Assembly (NCBI GenBank): GCA_903877385.1 | Contig: CAIRDP010000063.1 | Coordinates: 124,001-188,000 of the forward strand | Source of the DNA: an uncultured Bacteroidales bacterium | GTDB lineage: Bacteria > Bacteroidota > Bacteroidia > Bacteroidales > FEN-979 | Reading direction: 5' to 3' | Length of the DNA: 64,000 nucleotides | Shown: positions 1 to 8,872 of the stretch, piece after piece | Layout of the letters: the number at the start of each line of letters is the position of its first letter | How positions within the stretch are numbered: position 1 is the first letter of the stretch | Notes under the pieces: model-generated | What the model was told of the DNA's origin: nothing | What the model saw: only the letters and a program-made list of their open reading frames with translations | Databases searched by the model: none | Translations under genes and position numbers: made by a program

Positions 1-1047
1 TGCAAGTACGAGCAGCATGATGGCAAGCCCGGGAAGTATTGCAAGGTAAGCGTAATCCAGGATGATGTATCCGTAGTTTTCCTTGATCATCGACCCCCAG
101 GACGGGACGGGAGGCTGAACCCCCAGACCGAGGAAACTAAGTCCGGCTTCAAGTAAAATGGCGGATGCAAAGTTTGCAGCAGATATCGCAATCACTGCGG
201 CCATCACGTTGGGCAGGATATGCAGGATGATGATCCTGGAATCGGAAAACCCCAGGGCATGACCAGCTTCAACAAATTCTTTCTCCCTGAGGCTCATTAC
301 CTGCCCCCTTACCATCCTTGCAACGTCAACCCACATAGTAAGGCCTACGGCCACAAAAACCTGCCAGAACCCTTTCCCAAGTGCAAAAGTGATGGCTATT
401 ACAAGAAGAAGGGTAGGGATGGACCAGACCACATTGATGACCCACATGATAAAATCATCGGCCCAGCCCCTGAAATATCCTGCAACAGCGCCAAGTGAAA
501 TACCTATGAGCAACGAAATAAATACCGAGATAAAGCCCACCGCAAGGCTGATCCTGGCTCCTATGATCAGCTGGCTCAGATAATCCCTGCCAAAGCGGTC
601 GGTGCCCAGCCAGAATGTCTTTATTTTTGACGTGCTGAGTTTTTTTGCCGGGATTTTGTTTTCGGCCGATATCGTGCCTGGCTCGGCATAAGCCTTGTAA
701 AAGACAGTATCGCCGCAAGCCCTGTAACTGCTAACCGGGATCTCTGTGAACCTGCTTCTGCTACCCATAAGCATTGTATGCATCCATGATGAACCATGGA
801 CAGGCTCATCTTTCATGATATAAAGCATTTCAACCTTAAAACCAGGCTTCTTCAAACCCAGCTCCAGGAATTGCTGGTTCGCATAAGGGCTCTTGTCAGG
901 TGTTATCAGGTAGCCCAGTATTGCGATAAGGCAGACCAGCCCGATGAAAATCAGGGACCCTATGCCCAAAGGCTCATGACTGAACCTTCCCCACGCAAGA
1001 CGTGAAAGGGAGGCTGAGATAATCTGGGGACGTTTCCGGAACAGCAT
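1..1047 (-). CDS. ABC transporter permease, OppC/DppC family (C-terminus cut by window edge)
   Basis: Reading the minus strand from ATG at 1047 gives 349 open codons to the window edge with no stop. The protein has a cytoplasmic N-terminus, a first membrane segment near residues 28-45, a periplasmic insert of roughly 100 residues, and then the typical permease core. It has FWLGTDRFGRDYLSQLI before the core and the EAA-like loop EAGHALGFSDSRIIILHILP, followed by GLSFLGLGVQPPVPSWGSMI. These are hallmarks of the inner-membrane subunit of dipeptide/oligopeptide/nickel ABC importers. The long periplasmic insert is larger than in E. coli DppC; I believe it is common in Bacteroidota homologs. Substrate cannot be told. 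The C-terminal end and partner genes lie outside the window. Confidence 0.9.
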   Translation of the reverse strand, partial: MLFRKRPQIISASLSRLAWGRFSHEPLGIGSLIFIGLVCLIAILGYLITPDKSPYANQQFLELGLKKPGFKVEMLYIMKDEPVHGSSWMHTMLMGSRSRFTEIPVSSYRACGDTVFYKAYAEPGTISAENKIPAKKLSTSKIKTFWLGTDRFGRDYLSQLIIGARISLAVGFISVFISLLIGISLGAVAGYFRGWADDFIMWVINVVWSIPTLLLVIAITFALGKGFWQVFVAVGLTMWVDVARMVRGQVMSLREKEFVEAGHALGFSDSRIIILHILPNVMAAVIAISAANFASAILLEAGLSFLGLGVQPPVPSWGSMIKENYGYIILDYAYLAILPGLAIMLLVLA

Positions 1048-1066
1048 CAGGCAGGCAGGTGTATTT

Positions 1067-1096
1067 TTGCAAATGTATAATTTTTTTGTACTTTTG
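1067..1096 (+). promoter_or_regulatory. Bacteroidota-type promoter of tRNA-His
   Basis: TTG at 1067-1069, a 19-nt spacer, and TACTTTTG at 1089-1096 match the Bacteroidota sigma-ABfr consensus TTG-N19-TAnnTTTG exactly. It lies 12 bp upstream of the tRNA-His gene. Confidence 0.8.
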
Positions 1097-1108
1097 CATC
1101 ACAAAATG

Positions 1109-1182
1109 GTGGTCGTAGCTCAGCTGGTTAGAGCGTCAGATTGTGGCTCTGAAGGCCGTGGGTTCGAGTCCCATCTTCCACC
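1109..1182 (+). tRNA. tRNA-His (GTG)
   Basis: Cloverleaf readable by eye: acceptor GTGGTCG, D-arm TAGCTCAGCTGGTTAGAG, anticodon arm TCAGA-TTGTGGC-TCTGA with anticodon GTG, T-arm GTGGG-TTCGAGT-CCCAT, acceptor CTTCCAC and discriminator C. A G at 1108 could be the extra G-1 of tRNA-His. CCA is not encoded. The acceptor stem has two unpaired positions (5-68 and 6-67). Confidence 0.93.
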
Positions 1183-1187
1183 CTGTG

Positions 1188-1229
1188 AATTCCCAAATGC
1201 CTTATAGCCAGACATTTGGGAATTTTTTT
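1188..1229 (+). terminator. Rho-independent terminator after tRNA-His
   Basis: Perfect 12-bp inverted repeat (AATTCCCAAATG at 1188-1199, its complement at 1213-1224) followed by a T-run. Confidence 0.85.
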
Positions 1230-1316
1230 CATAAATTTATTTTCATTTTCAATGCCGGACTGTATATTTTATAATTGCTTATAATACTGATCATTGCATT
1301 GAATTATTTAAACTAA

Positions 1317-2819
1317 ATGAACACTGAGGATAATTTGAACCCGGATTTTGAGCAGATGAAGCCGGTGAATTCTGTCAATATACAAGCCGGCGATGAACAT
1401 TTGCAGGATGGAGAATGGCGTTACAGGCTCATTTCTGAAGTGCTTGTAAATTATATCTTTGTTTTGGATGTGGAACAAGGTGGTCAATTAAAGTTAAGCT
1501 GGGCTTCGGAAAATTTGTTGCTGGAAACCGGACGCAGGCCTGGGGAGATACTGACGATGGATGTCTGGAAAAACATCATATATGCCGATGATATTCCCCG
1601 GTTTTTGATCTTTGTAAACCAGATGTCAACATCCTTGGAAAAGGGTGAATTCGAATGCAGGTCGTTTCATAAAGACGGTCATTTACGATATATCAGGATC
1701 TATGCCCGTCAGAAGAAAGACTCCATTGGCAAAACATCTCATATTATCGGGGCAGTAAGGGAGATCACCGAGCTGAAACATGCTGAGCAACAGCTTCTTA
1801 AGTCCGAAGAAAAGTACCGCAAACTCCATTCCAGCATGACCGATGCATTCTGTTCGGTCAATATGAAAGGGGAAATGCAGGAATTCAATGAGAGTTACCT
1901 GCGGATGCTTGGATATTCGGCTGATGAAATGATCAAGCTTACCTATGTTGATCTCACACCTGAGAAATGGCATGCAATAGAGGCCAGAATAGTAGAGGAG
2001 GAAATCCTGCCTCATGGCTCTTCGGGCATTTATGAAAAAGAATACCGTCACAAGGACGGGACGATCATTCCCATTGAGTTGAGAACATTCCTGATACGGG
2101 ATGATCAGGGCTACCCCTCGGCCATGTGGGCTATCGTCAGGGATATTTCGCAAAGAAAGCTAAGCGAAGAAAAGCTGAAATCTGCTCTTGCCGAGAAGGA
2201 AACCCTTTTAAGGGAAGTGCATCACCGGGTAAAAAACAACCTTCAAACCGTTATGACCCTGATCGCTTTGCGCAGTCCTGAAGTGGAGGACGAGAAAGCC
2301 CAGAGAATTCTGCTTGAGCTCCAGGAACAGATCCGGACTATTTCGGTAATTTACCAGGAATTGTTCCAGAACCAAAGACTGTCGCGGGTTCCCATGCAGT
2401 CATACCTGGAATTGCTCGTATCCTATCTTCTCAAAACCTTCCAGGGCAGAAATAATTTAAGGGTTGAGGTTGATTGCAGGAATACCGTGCTGGACGCAGA
2501 ACTGGCAATGCCATGCGGGCTGATCGTAAACGAATTGGTTACGAATGCACTTAAATACGCCTTCCCCCCTGATTTCCAAGAGCGTGCATACATAACTGTA
2601 AAGCTTTGGAAGGAAGGCGATCTGTGCACCCTGGAAATAGCTGATAACGGGAAGGGTTTGCCTGATTCTTATGACAGTGGAAATCCAACCAGCATCGGGC
2701 TTCATCTTGTCAAACTCTGGGCTAAAAACCAGATGAAAGGCAGTCTGAACATAGACAATACAAACGGTACTGTCTTTACCATTAACTTTAGAATCGGCAA
2801 TAATAAAAATACTGCCTGA
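1317..2819 (+). CDS. PAS-PAS sensor histidine kinase, HisKA_2 type
   Basis: 500-residue soluble kinase with no signal peptide or membrane segment visible. Two PAS domains (about residues 30-155 and 160-282; the second ends in the PAC-like RDISQRKLSEEKL) sense an unknown signal. They are followed by a HisKA_2 dimerisation domain with HHRVKNNLQ (phospho-acceptor His at 302/303) and a HATPase domain with N-box NELVTNALKYAF and G-box NGKGLPD. The HHRVKNN type is distinct from classical HisKA. No response regulator is adjacent, so the partner is unknown. It is the first of three kinases in a row, the second being convergent. Confidence 0.88.
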   Translation: MNTEDNLNPDFEQMKPVNSVNIQAGDEHLQDGEWRYRLISEVLVNYIFVLDVEQGGQLKLSWASENLLLETGRRPGEILTMDVWKNIIYADDIPRFLIFVNQMSTSLEKGEFECRSFHKDGHLRYIRIYARQKKDSIGKTSHIIGAVREITELKHAEQQLLKSEEKYRKLHSSMTDAFCSVNMKGEMQEFNESYLRMLGYSADEMIKLTYVDLTPEKWHAIEARIVEEEILPHGSSGIYEKEYRHKDGTIIPIELRTFLIRDDQGYPSAMWAIVRDISQRKLSEEKLKSALAEKETLLREVHHRVKNNLQTVMTLIALRSPEVEDEKAQRILLELQEQIRTISVIYQELFQNQRLSRVPMQSYLELLVSYLLKTFQGRNNLRVEVDCRNTVLDAELAMPCGLIVNELVTNALKYAFPPDFQERAYITVKLWKEGDLCTLEIADNGKGLPDSYDSGNPTSIGLHLVKLWAKNQMKGSLNIDNTNGTVFTINFRIGNNKNTA

Positions 2820-2891
2820 AAACAGCCTCTGGTCTTTCGCTGCTTTATCCCATTAATCCGGCTTCATATATGCAATGGAGGGATTCGCGCC

Positions 2892-4109
2892 TTACCGGTT
2901 TTCATTTAATGGTAAAGTGAATTTGAAAACACTGCCGTTGCCTGTTTCACTTTCAACCCATATCTTCCCGTTATGCTTCGAAATTAACTCCTTGCATAAA
3001 ATCAATCCTATTCCCGTGCCCTTCTCATTTTCGGTTCCCCTTGTGCTGATTTTTTCTTTGATCAGGAACAATTTATCCTTGATGTTTTCACTCATGCCGA
3101 TACCTGTGTCGCTTACGCAAATTTCAATTTCATCAGTTTTCCGTATCGCGCTTATTCCGACAAATCCATTCTTATGGGTAAATTTAATAGCATTGTTAGT
3201 TAAGTTGCGTAAAACGGTATTGATCATGTTCAGGTCGGCAAAAGCACTGAGGTTCGCAGGGATGTTATAACTGATGGAAATATTTTTGGTTTTTGCAATC
3301 TGGTCTGCAAGGCTGATCACGTTTAAAACGACCTCCTCAAGGTTTAATTCCTCAGGATCATAATCCATAGCTCCTGTTTGGGTCCTTGACCATTCAAGCA
3401 GGTTCTCCAGGAGTTCAAAGGTCTTCTTGCCTGTGTTGTAAATAATTTCAACCAGGTTTTTTATCTCTTCATCAGTATAATTGCCAATCTCATTTTTCAG
3501 AAGTCCTGCGAAACCCAGTATTGAAGTGAAGGGGCTCCTGAGATCATGTGAAATGATACTGAAAAATTTATCCTTGGTTGCGTTTAACTCGGCTAATTGC
3601 TGGTTCTTGAGCAATAATGCATCTTCAGCTTCTTTGCGTTTTGTGATATCTTCCTTAACTGCGAGGAAGTGAGTGATGTTGCCGTTGGAATCCAGTATCG
3701 GGGCGATAGTTGAAGATTCCCAGTACAGTTCACCGCTTTTCTTTTTATTATGGAACAGGCCATGCCATTGGTTCCCTGAAGTTATTGAATCCCACAGACC
3801 CTTATATTCAATACTTGGTGTTTCCCCGGATTTCAAAACCCGGGGGTTTTTCCCGATCAGTTCATCGTGAGCATAACCTGTTGTTTCGCAAGCTTTTGGA
3901 TTGGCATATTCGATAATCCCATCAAGGTTAGTAATAACGATGCTAACAGGGCTTTGCTCAACGGCAACTGAGAATTTCCGCAGTTCTGCCTCAATCTTTT
4001 TGCTATGGGCAGCATATTCTTTAAAGCCTGTTTCCAGCTTTTTGTATTTATTCTTCAGGATGATTAACTCCTGTGACAGATCTTCTCTGGTTTTTGCTTT
4101 ATTTCCCAC
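2892..4109 (-). CDS. PAS-domain sensor histidine kinase
   Basis: 405 residues: an N-terminal coiled coil (about 8-48), one PAS domain (about 49-160, ending VKEDITKRKEAED), HisKA with FFSIISHDLRSPF (His188), and a HATPase domain with N-box NLTNNAIKFTH, G1 DTGIGMS and G2 GTGIGL. It is soluble, so it probably senses a cytoplasmic or redox/ligand signal through PAS. Transcribed towards the first kinase (72-bp gap) and divergent from the hybrid kinase at 4268, with a 158-bp shared upstream region. Closely similar in architecture to the C-terminal half of the kinase at 52949. Confidence 0.88.
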   Translation of the reverse strand: MGNKAKTREDLSQELIILKNKYKKLETGFKEYAAHSKKIEAELRKFSVAVEQSPVSIVITNLDGIIEYANPKACETTGYAHDELIGKNPRVLKSGETPSIEYKGLWDSITSGNQWHGLFHNKKKSGELYWESSTIAPILDSNGNITHFLAVKEDITKRKEAEDALLLKNQQLAELNATKDKFFSIISHDLRSPFTSILGFAGLLKNEIGNYTDEEIKNLVEIIYNTGKKTFELLENLLEWSRTQTGAMDYDPEELNLEEVVLNVISLADQIAKTKNISISYNIPANLSAFADLNMINTVLRNLTNNAIKFTHKNGFVGISAIRKTDEIEICVSDTGIGMSENIKDKLFLIKEKISTRGTENEKGTGIGLILCKELISKHNGKIWVESETGNGSVFKFTLPLNENR

Positions 4110-4267
4110 TTTTTAGTTTTTTTCCTAAGCTCTGAAAAAGATCCCGGAATCAAATATTATTTAATTTCGAAGTTAATAATAAAAGCTTAAAGTTTGGTTT
4201 AAACTTAATTTTTCATATTTTTGATTATTACTCTTTTCAGCAAAAGGGACTTAAGTTACAGATTCCA

Positions 4268-7200
4268 ATGAAAAAGGAAACATCAAAATTAAGAGCCAGG
4301 CCGGGTAAAAAGGAGAATGTTTCTCAGAAACTGCCGGATAGGTCTCAAGGTGATTCCCTTAAACCCGACATTTCAAATCCTGGTATGGGAGCAAGCAGGC
4401 AGACGGAAGAGTCGTTGCGTGTGAGCGAAGAAAATTTCCGCTCGATATTTGAAAACAACTCGGCAGCAATGGCACTCATTGAAAAGGATACAACCGTTTC
4501 GATGGTCAATGATGAATATTGTAAAATGAGCGGTTATATCAAAGAGGAAGTTGAAGGAATGAGCTGGACCAGGCAAATCCCGCCCCAAGACCTTGAACGC
4601 TTAATGGAATATAACCGTATCAGGCTTTCAAACCCAAAAGGAGCTCCTGATAAATATGAATTTTCATTTTATAAAAAGAATGGTGAAATAAGGGATGCTA
4701 TCATGTCGATAGCAATGCTTCAGAATGGCAAACTGATCAGCTCGTTTATTGATATTACTGAAAGAAAACACATTGAGGAAAAACTAAAGCAAAACGAACT
4801 TGAGCTCAAAAAGAGGATCAAAGAGCTGAACGGGATATACTCCTTAGCTCTTTTAATTGAAAGACTGGATACCTGCGAAGAGGTTTACCGGGAGTTTGTT
4901 AAAGTCATTGTGCCGGAAAGCATGAAGTTTCCCGATAAAGTTTTTGTTTCACTGCGGATTGACGATGAAGAATACTCCAACTTTGAGAATTTCAAGCCCC
5001 GAACAGACTGTAATTGTTTATCAGCCCCAATCAACCTTTGGGGGAAACTGTCAGGTGAATTATTAGTATGCTATACCGAAAACCTCCCGTTTATTCAATC
5101 CTTCGAACAAAGCCTTATATACAACTTTGCCGACAGGATCTCAAAGTATACCGAACGAAAGCGTGCAGAGGATGATTTACAAGCGAGCGAAGGACGGTAT
5201 CATGATCTTATTGAACAGGTCCGCGACATTATTTTCTCTCTCTCTCCCGAAGGCATACTGGTTTCTCTCAACTATTCGTTCGAATCTCATACAGCCTGGC
5301 ATATTCATGAATGGATCGGAAGATCCATCTTTGATCTGGTTCATCCTGCGGATGTTTCCCTGGCAACGTATCGTTTAACCAATATTCTGAAGGGTGACAC
5401 CTCCAGGGCTATCGAGCTCAGGATACGGAAAAAGTCAGGGGATTATCTGCTTTGCGAGGTCCTGGCAACTCCCCAGCTGAAACAAGATACAATTATAGGC
5501 CTTTTGGGCATCGCACGGGACATAACCGAACGCAGGAGGTCGGAAGAGGCCTTGCTGGAACGTGACAACCGTTTTGCAAAATTATCTTCCCAGGTTCCTG
5601 GCTTGATTTTTCAATTTGTGAAAAAAACCGATGGGACCTATTGTGTGCCTTTTGCAACAGAAGCGATCAGGGATATCTTCGGCTGTTCCCCCCAGGATGT
5701 TTATGACGATTTTTCCCCAATCGCCAGTGTTATTTTGCCGGAGGATATGGAAAAAGTCATGAGTTCCATTGAATATTCGGGCCGGAACCTTAGCATATGG
5801 AAATGTGAATACAGGGTAAGGATCCCCGGTGAGCAGGTAAGATGGATGTTCGGCCAGTCCACACCCGAAAAACTGGATGATGACAGTATTATCTGGCATG
5901 GATTCAATTCAGATATTACAGCACGGAAGCAATCAGAGATGATGCTCCGCAAACTCAACAGGACCTATGCCCTGCTGAGTGAAATCAACAGGACCATAAT
6001 ACGTGTGCATAAACCCCAGGAGTTATATGAAGCAGTGTGTAATATTGCTATAGGGGAAGGGGGATTCCGCATGGCCTGGATAGGATTGCTTGATCCCCGG
6101 ACAAAAAATGTGGTACCTGTTGCATGGGCCGGAAAGACTGAAAAATACCTGGACAGGCTGCATATCACCCTGGATGACAGTGAACGAGGCAGGGGCCCAA
6201 CTGCCAGTGCACTCCGTATAGGCAAACACCATGTTGCAAACGATATTGCTACCGACTCGCGTATGTCCCCATGGCGCGATGACGCGCTGAAGCTGGGCTT
6301 CAGGGCATCGGCTGTCTTTCCGTTCAGCATCGCCGGTGAATTGAGAGGCGCACTTACTCTGTATGCGTCCGAAACAAACTTCTTCGATGATGAAGAATTG
6401 ACACTGCTTGACGAAATGGCGGCAAATATTTCATTCGCCATGGGATATGCAGAGGAGGAAGAGCAGAGGAAAAGGGCAGAAGGAGAGCTGAGAATTGCAA
6501 AGGACAAAGCCGAGGAAAGCGACAGGCTGAAATCCACTTTTCTTGCCAATATGTCCCACGAGATAAGAACCCCGATGAATGCCATTGTAGGTTTTGCAGG
6601 TATGCTGTCCGATCCTGAGCTTTCGTATGACGACAGGCAAAGGTTTACTGATATCATACAATCACGATCGGACGACCTGATGCATCTGATCAATGATCTG
6701 CTGGATATATCGAGAATAGAATCTGGAAATGCCACAGTGGTGAAAACTGTTGTTTCATTAAATGATATCCTTGATGAAATGGAGGCTGTATTCCGCCAGA
6801 AAACAGAAAAGAATAATATAACGGATATCGTTATCACAGCCGAAAAGAAACTCCCCCGAAGGCAGGCAATCATTAGAACCGACGGATTTATCCTCAAACA
6901 GGTCTTTTCGAATCTTATAGATAACGCGATAAAGTTCACCGAGACCGGATCAATCCGTTTTGGATACAACATCCCCGAAGAAGGAATGCTTAGCTGTTAC
7001 GTGACTGATACTGGGATAGGCATATCCCCCGAGAACCAAAAAATAATTTTTGAACATTTCAGGCAGGCGGTCCTTCAGAACCCCAAAAAACTATATGGAG
7101 GCACGGGACTTGGGCTCTCAATCTGCAAAGGTTCCCTTGCCCTTTTGGGCGGGAAAATCTGGGTGGAATCAACACCCGGCGAAGGAAGCACTTTCCGGTT

Positions 7201-7669
7201 CAGTTTCCCATTCGAGCAGGAACGTGAAACCAGTCAGGATCCCGCTTCAGGTAAAGGTATTGTTGCAACCGAAGATATATACAACTGGTCTGGGAAAAAA
7301 TTTCTGCTGGTCGAAGATGAACAATCGAACATGGATTACCTGAATATCATACTAAAACAGACCGGGGCCGATCTGACTTCAGTCTATAGTGGTAAAGAAC
7401 TGCGGGCTCAATTTGAAAATATAGCATTATTTGACCTGGTACTGCTGGATGTGCGACTGCCGGATGCCTCCGGATGGGAACTGGCAAAAGAGATCAAAAG
7501 GCTTCGTCCCGGGCTGCCCGTTATTTCCCAAACGGCTTATGCCATGTCGACCGATAGGGAGAAAAGCAAGGAAGCGGGCTGTGAAGGATATATTTCGAAA
7601 CCCATCTTGAAAAAAGAATTATATAAAATTATTGCCAGCCTTGTATTCCCGAAAAAGGCGAGTGGGTAA
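4268..7669 (+). CDS. Hybrid histidine kinase (multi-PAS, GAF, HisKA, HATPase, REC)
   Basis: 1133 residues, soluble. Order: PAS (about 50-170), a GAF-like stretch (175-300), PAS (305-425), PAS (430-560), GAF (575-735), HisKA with FLANMSHEIRTPMN (His764), HATPase with NLIDNAIKFTE and GTGLGLSI, then a receiver domain with FLLVEDEQSN and phospho-acceptor Asp1061 (VLLDVRLPD). This is a self-contained phosphorelay that would need a downstream Hpt or regulator, neither of which is next door. Multiple input domains suggest integration of several cytoplasmic cues. The long antisense ORFs over it are shadows. Confidence 0.9.
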   Translation: MKKETSKLRARPGKKENVSQKLPDRSQGDSLKPDISNPGMGASRQTEESLRVSEENFRSIFENNSAAMALIEKDTTVSMVNDEYCKMSGYIKEEVEGMSWTRQIPPQDLERLMEYNRIRLSNPKGAPDKYEFSFYKKNGEIRDAIMSIAMLQNGKLISSFIDITERKHIEEKLKQNELELKKRIKELNGIYSLALLIERLDTCEEVYREFVKVIVPESMKFPDKVFVSLRIDDEEYSNFENFKPRTDCNCLSAPINLWGKLSGELLVCYTENLPFIQSFEQSLIYNFADRISKYTERKRAEDDLQASEGRYHDLIEQVRDIIFSLSPEGILVSLNYSFESHTAWHIHEWIGRSIFDLVHPADVSLATYRLTNILKGDTSRAIELRIRKKSGDYLLCEVLATPQLKQDTIIGLLGIARDITERRRSEEALLERDNRFAKLSSQVPGLIFQFVKKTDGTYCVPFATEAIRDIFGCSPQDVYDDFSPIASVILPEDMEKVMSSIEYSGRNLSIWKCEYRVRIPGEQVRWMFGQSTPEKLDDDSIIWHGFNSDITARKQSEMMLRKLNRTYALLSEINRTIIRVHKPQELYEAVCNIAIGEGGFRMAWIGLLDPRTKNVVPVAWAGKTEKYLDRLHITLDDSERGRGPTASALRIGKHHVANDIATDSRMSPWRDDALKLGFRASAVFPFSIAGELRGALTLYASETNFFDDEELTLLDEMAANISFAMGYAEEEEQRKRAEGELRIAKDKAEESDRLKSTFLANMSHEIRTPMNAIVGFAGMLSDPELSYDDRQRFTDIIQSRSDDLMHLINDLLDISRIESGNATVVKTVVSLNDILDEMEAVFRQKTEKNNITDIVITAEKKLPRRQAIIRTDGFILKQVFSNLIDNAIKFTETGSIRFGYNIPEEGMLSCYVTDTGIGISPENQKIIFEHFRQAVLQNPKKLYGGTGLGLSICKGSLALLGGKIWVESTPGEGSTFRFSFPFEQERETSQDPASGKGIVATEDIYNWSGKKFLLVEDEQSNMDYLNIILKQTGADLTSVYSGKELRAQFENIALFDLVLLDVRLPDASGWELAKEIKRLRPGLPVISQTAYAMSTDREKSKEAGCEGYISKPILKKELYKIIASLVFPKKASG

Positions 7670-7728
7670 ACGCAGGCAATAGTTCGTCAGGACATGATAA
7701 AACCGGTTTCCTGGTATCAAAAACCGGA

Positions 7729-8289
7729 TTATTTCTTTTCCTTGCCTTTTTTATACGATTCCTGGTAAACCTCCCATTTTTCATCTTTGTAAGCGTCTTC
7801 TCCGAAATAGTGCACCACCGGTGTGAAATCCGCTGCATTCAGGTAACCCGGAACCACGGTAAGCACCTGGTTCTGCTCATTGAGGAAGACAAGCGAGGGA
7901 TAGGACATTTTCCCTCTTAGAAGTTCAACGGCCAGCTGGTTGTTTCCACCCCTTCCTTTGGGATTCTTGTTGACAAACTTTACCGTATCAACCACAATGG
8001 TATCCTTGGTTTCGGCATTGAGCTTAATGCAATAAAAATGCTTCTGCATGTATTTTGCAACTTCAGGGTCCTGGAACGTTTCCTTGTCCATCTTTTTGCA
8101 CCATCCGCACCAGTCGGTATACACATCCACAAACATTTTTTTAGGTTTTATTTTGTTCAGCTTGTAGGCATCAGCAAAGCTGTACCATTGGATGATGCTT
8201 TTCTTCTCGCTGTTTTCCTGGGCCAGTACCATCCCTGGCAGGGAAGCTATGGCAATAAATAAAGTAAAATTCCTGATGAAGTTTTTCAT
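7729..8289 (-). CDS. Periplasmic thioredoxin-fold protein (DUF255-like)
   Basis: 186 residues with a signal peptide (MKNFIRNFTLFIAIASLPG..., cleavage near residue 23) and a thioredoxin fold carrying the redox motif DWCGWCKKMD. This CGWC class is common in Bacteroidota as exported thiol-disulfide proteins acting on envelope proteins. Residues 90-150 hold the expected SYPSLVFLNEQ cis-Pro region. The gene ends 60 bp from the convergent hybrid kinase, and smpB ends 9 bp upstream of its start on the same strand, so the two may be co-transcribed. Precise partner unknown. Confidence 0.85.
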   Translation of the reverse strand: MKNFIRNFTLFIAIASLPGMVLAQENSEKKSIIQWYSFADAYKLNKIKPKKMFVDVYTDWCGWCKKMDKETFQDPEVAKYMQKHFYCIKLNAETKDTIVVDTVKFVNKNPKGRGGNNQLAVELLRGKMSYPSLVFLNEQNQVLTVVPGYLNAADFTPVVHYFGEDAYKDEKWEVYQESYKKGKEKK

Positions 8290-8298
8290 GCTGACAGT

Positions 8299-8745
8299 TT
8301 AATCCCTGGATCTTTCAATTTCACGTTTCATATCTTTTTGTTTAAGCGATTCCCGCTTGTCATAGGAATGTTTCCCTTTGGCCAGTGCTATGGTGAGTTT
8401 GGCCAGGCCGTTATCGTTGATAAACAAATGTGTGGGTATTATGGTAAGCCCTCTTTCCTTAACCTTCACCAGGAGCTTATGGAGCTCCCTTTTTGTAAGT
8501 AAAAGCTTGCGCTCCCTTTTTGGCACATGGTTGTATATGGTACCAAGACTGTATTCGGCTATATGCATGTTGAGCACGAACAGCTCATCCCCCCTGAAAG
8601 TGCAGTAGGCGTCGGCAATCGAAGCTTTCCCGTCGCGGATCGATTTGATCTCGGTCCCTGTGAGCATTATCCCGGCAGTGAATTCCTGCAGAAGATAAAA
8701 TTCAAAAGAAGCTCTTTTATTTCGTATGCTGATGGCTTTCTCCAT
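8299..8745 (-). CDS. smpB: SsrA-binding protein SmpB
   Basis: 148 residues, normal length. It binds tmRNA and delivers it to stalled ribosomes (trans-translation). Family signatures are visible: IRNKRASFEFYLLQEFTAGI at the N-terminus, LTGTEIKSIRDGKASIADAY, YNHVPKRERKLLL, and a basic C-terminal tail (SYDKRESLKQKDMKREIERS) that threads into the mRNA channel. The C-terminal D-K-R pattern is typical. Upstream lies a run of GTACAATG/CATTGTAC-like short repeats (about 8788-8868), probably intergenic filler. Confidence 0.97.
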   Translation of the reverse strand: MEKAISIRNKRASFEFYLLQEFTAGIMLTGTEIKSIRDGKASIADAYCTFRGDELFVLNMHIAEYSLGTIYNHVPKRERKLLLTKRELHKLLVKVKERGLTIIPTHLFINDNGLAKLTIALAKGKHSYDKRESLKQKDMKREIERSRD

Positions 8746-8872
8746 AATTCAGGCAGCAAAGGTACGAAAGGATGGGCTAGGTATTATGTACAATGTACTA
8801 TGAACCATGTACAAATTCAGAAAAAGGTATTCTTCCCATTTGTAAATGGTACATGGTCCATTGTAAATCCTT

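Noticed and set aside
5965-6972. 335-residue antisense frame over the hybrid kinase
   Set aside because: Ser-rich composition and complete overlap with a well-supported kinase; a codon-bias shadow.
8788-8868. GTACAATG-type alternating repeats upstream of the TonB receptor end, possibly a CRISPR
   Set aside because: Irregular and short, without constant spacers; a similar motif occurs near 11490. Ordinary intergenic repeats.
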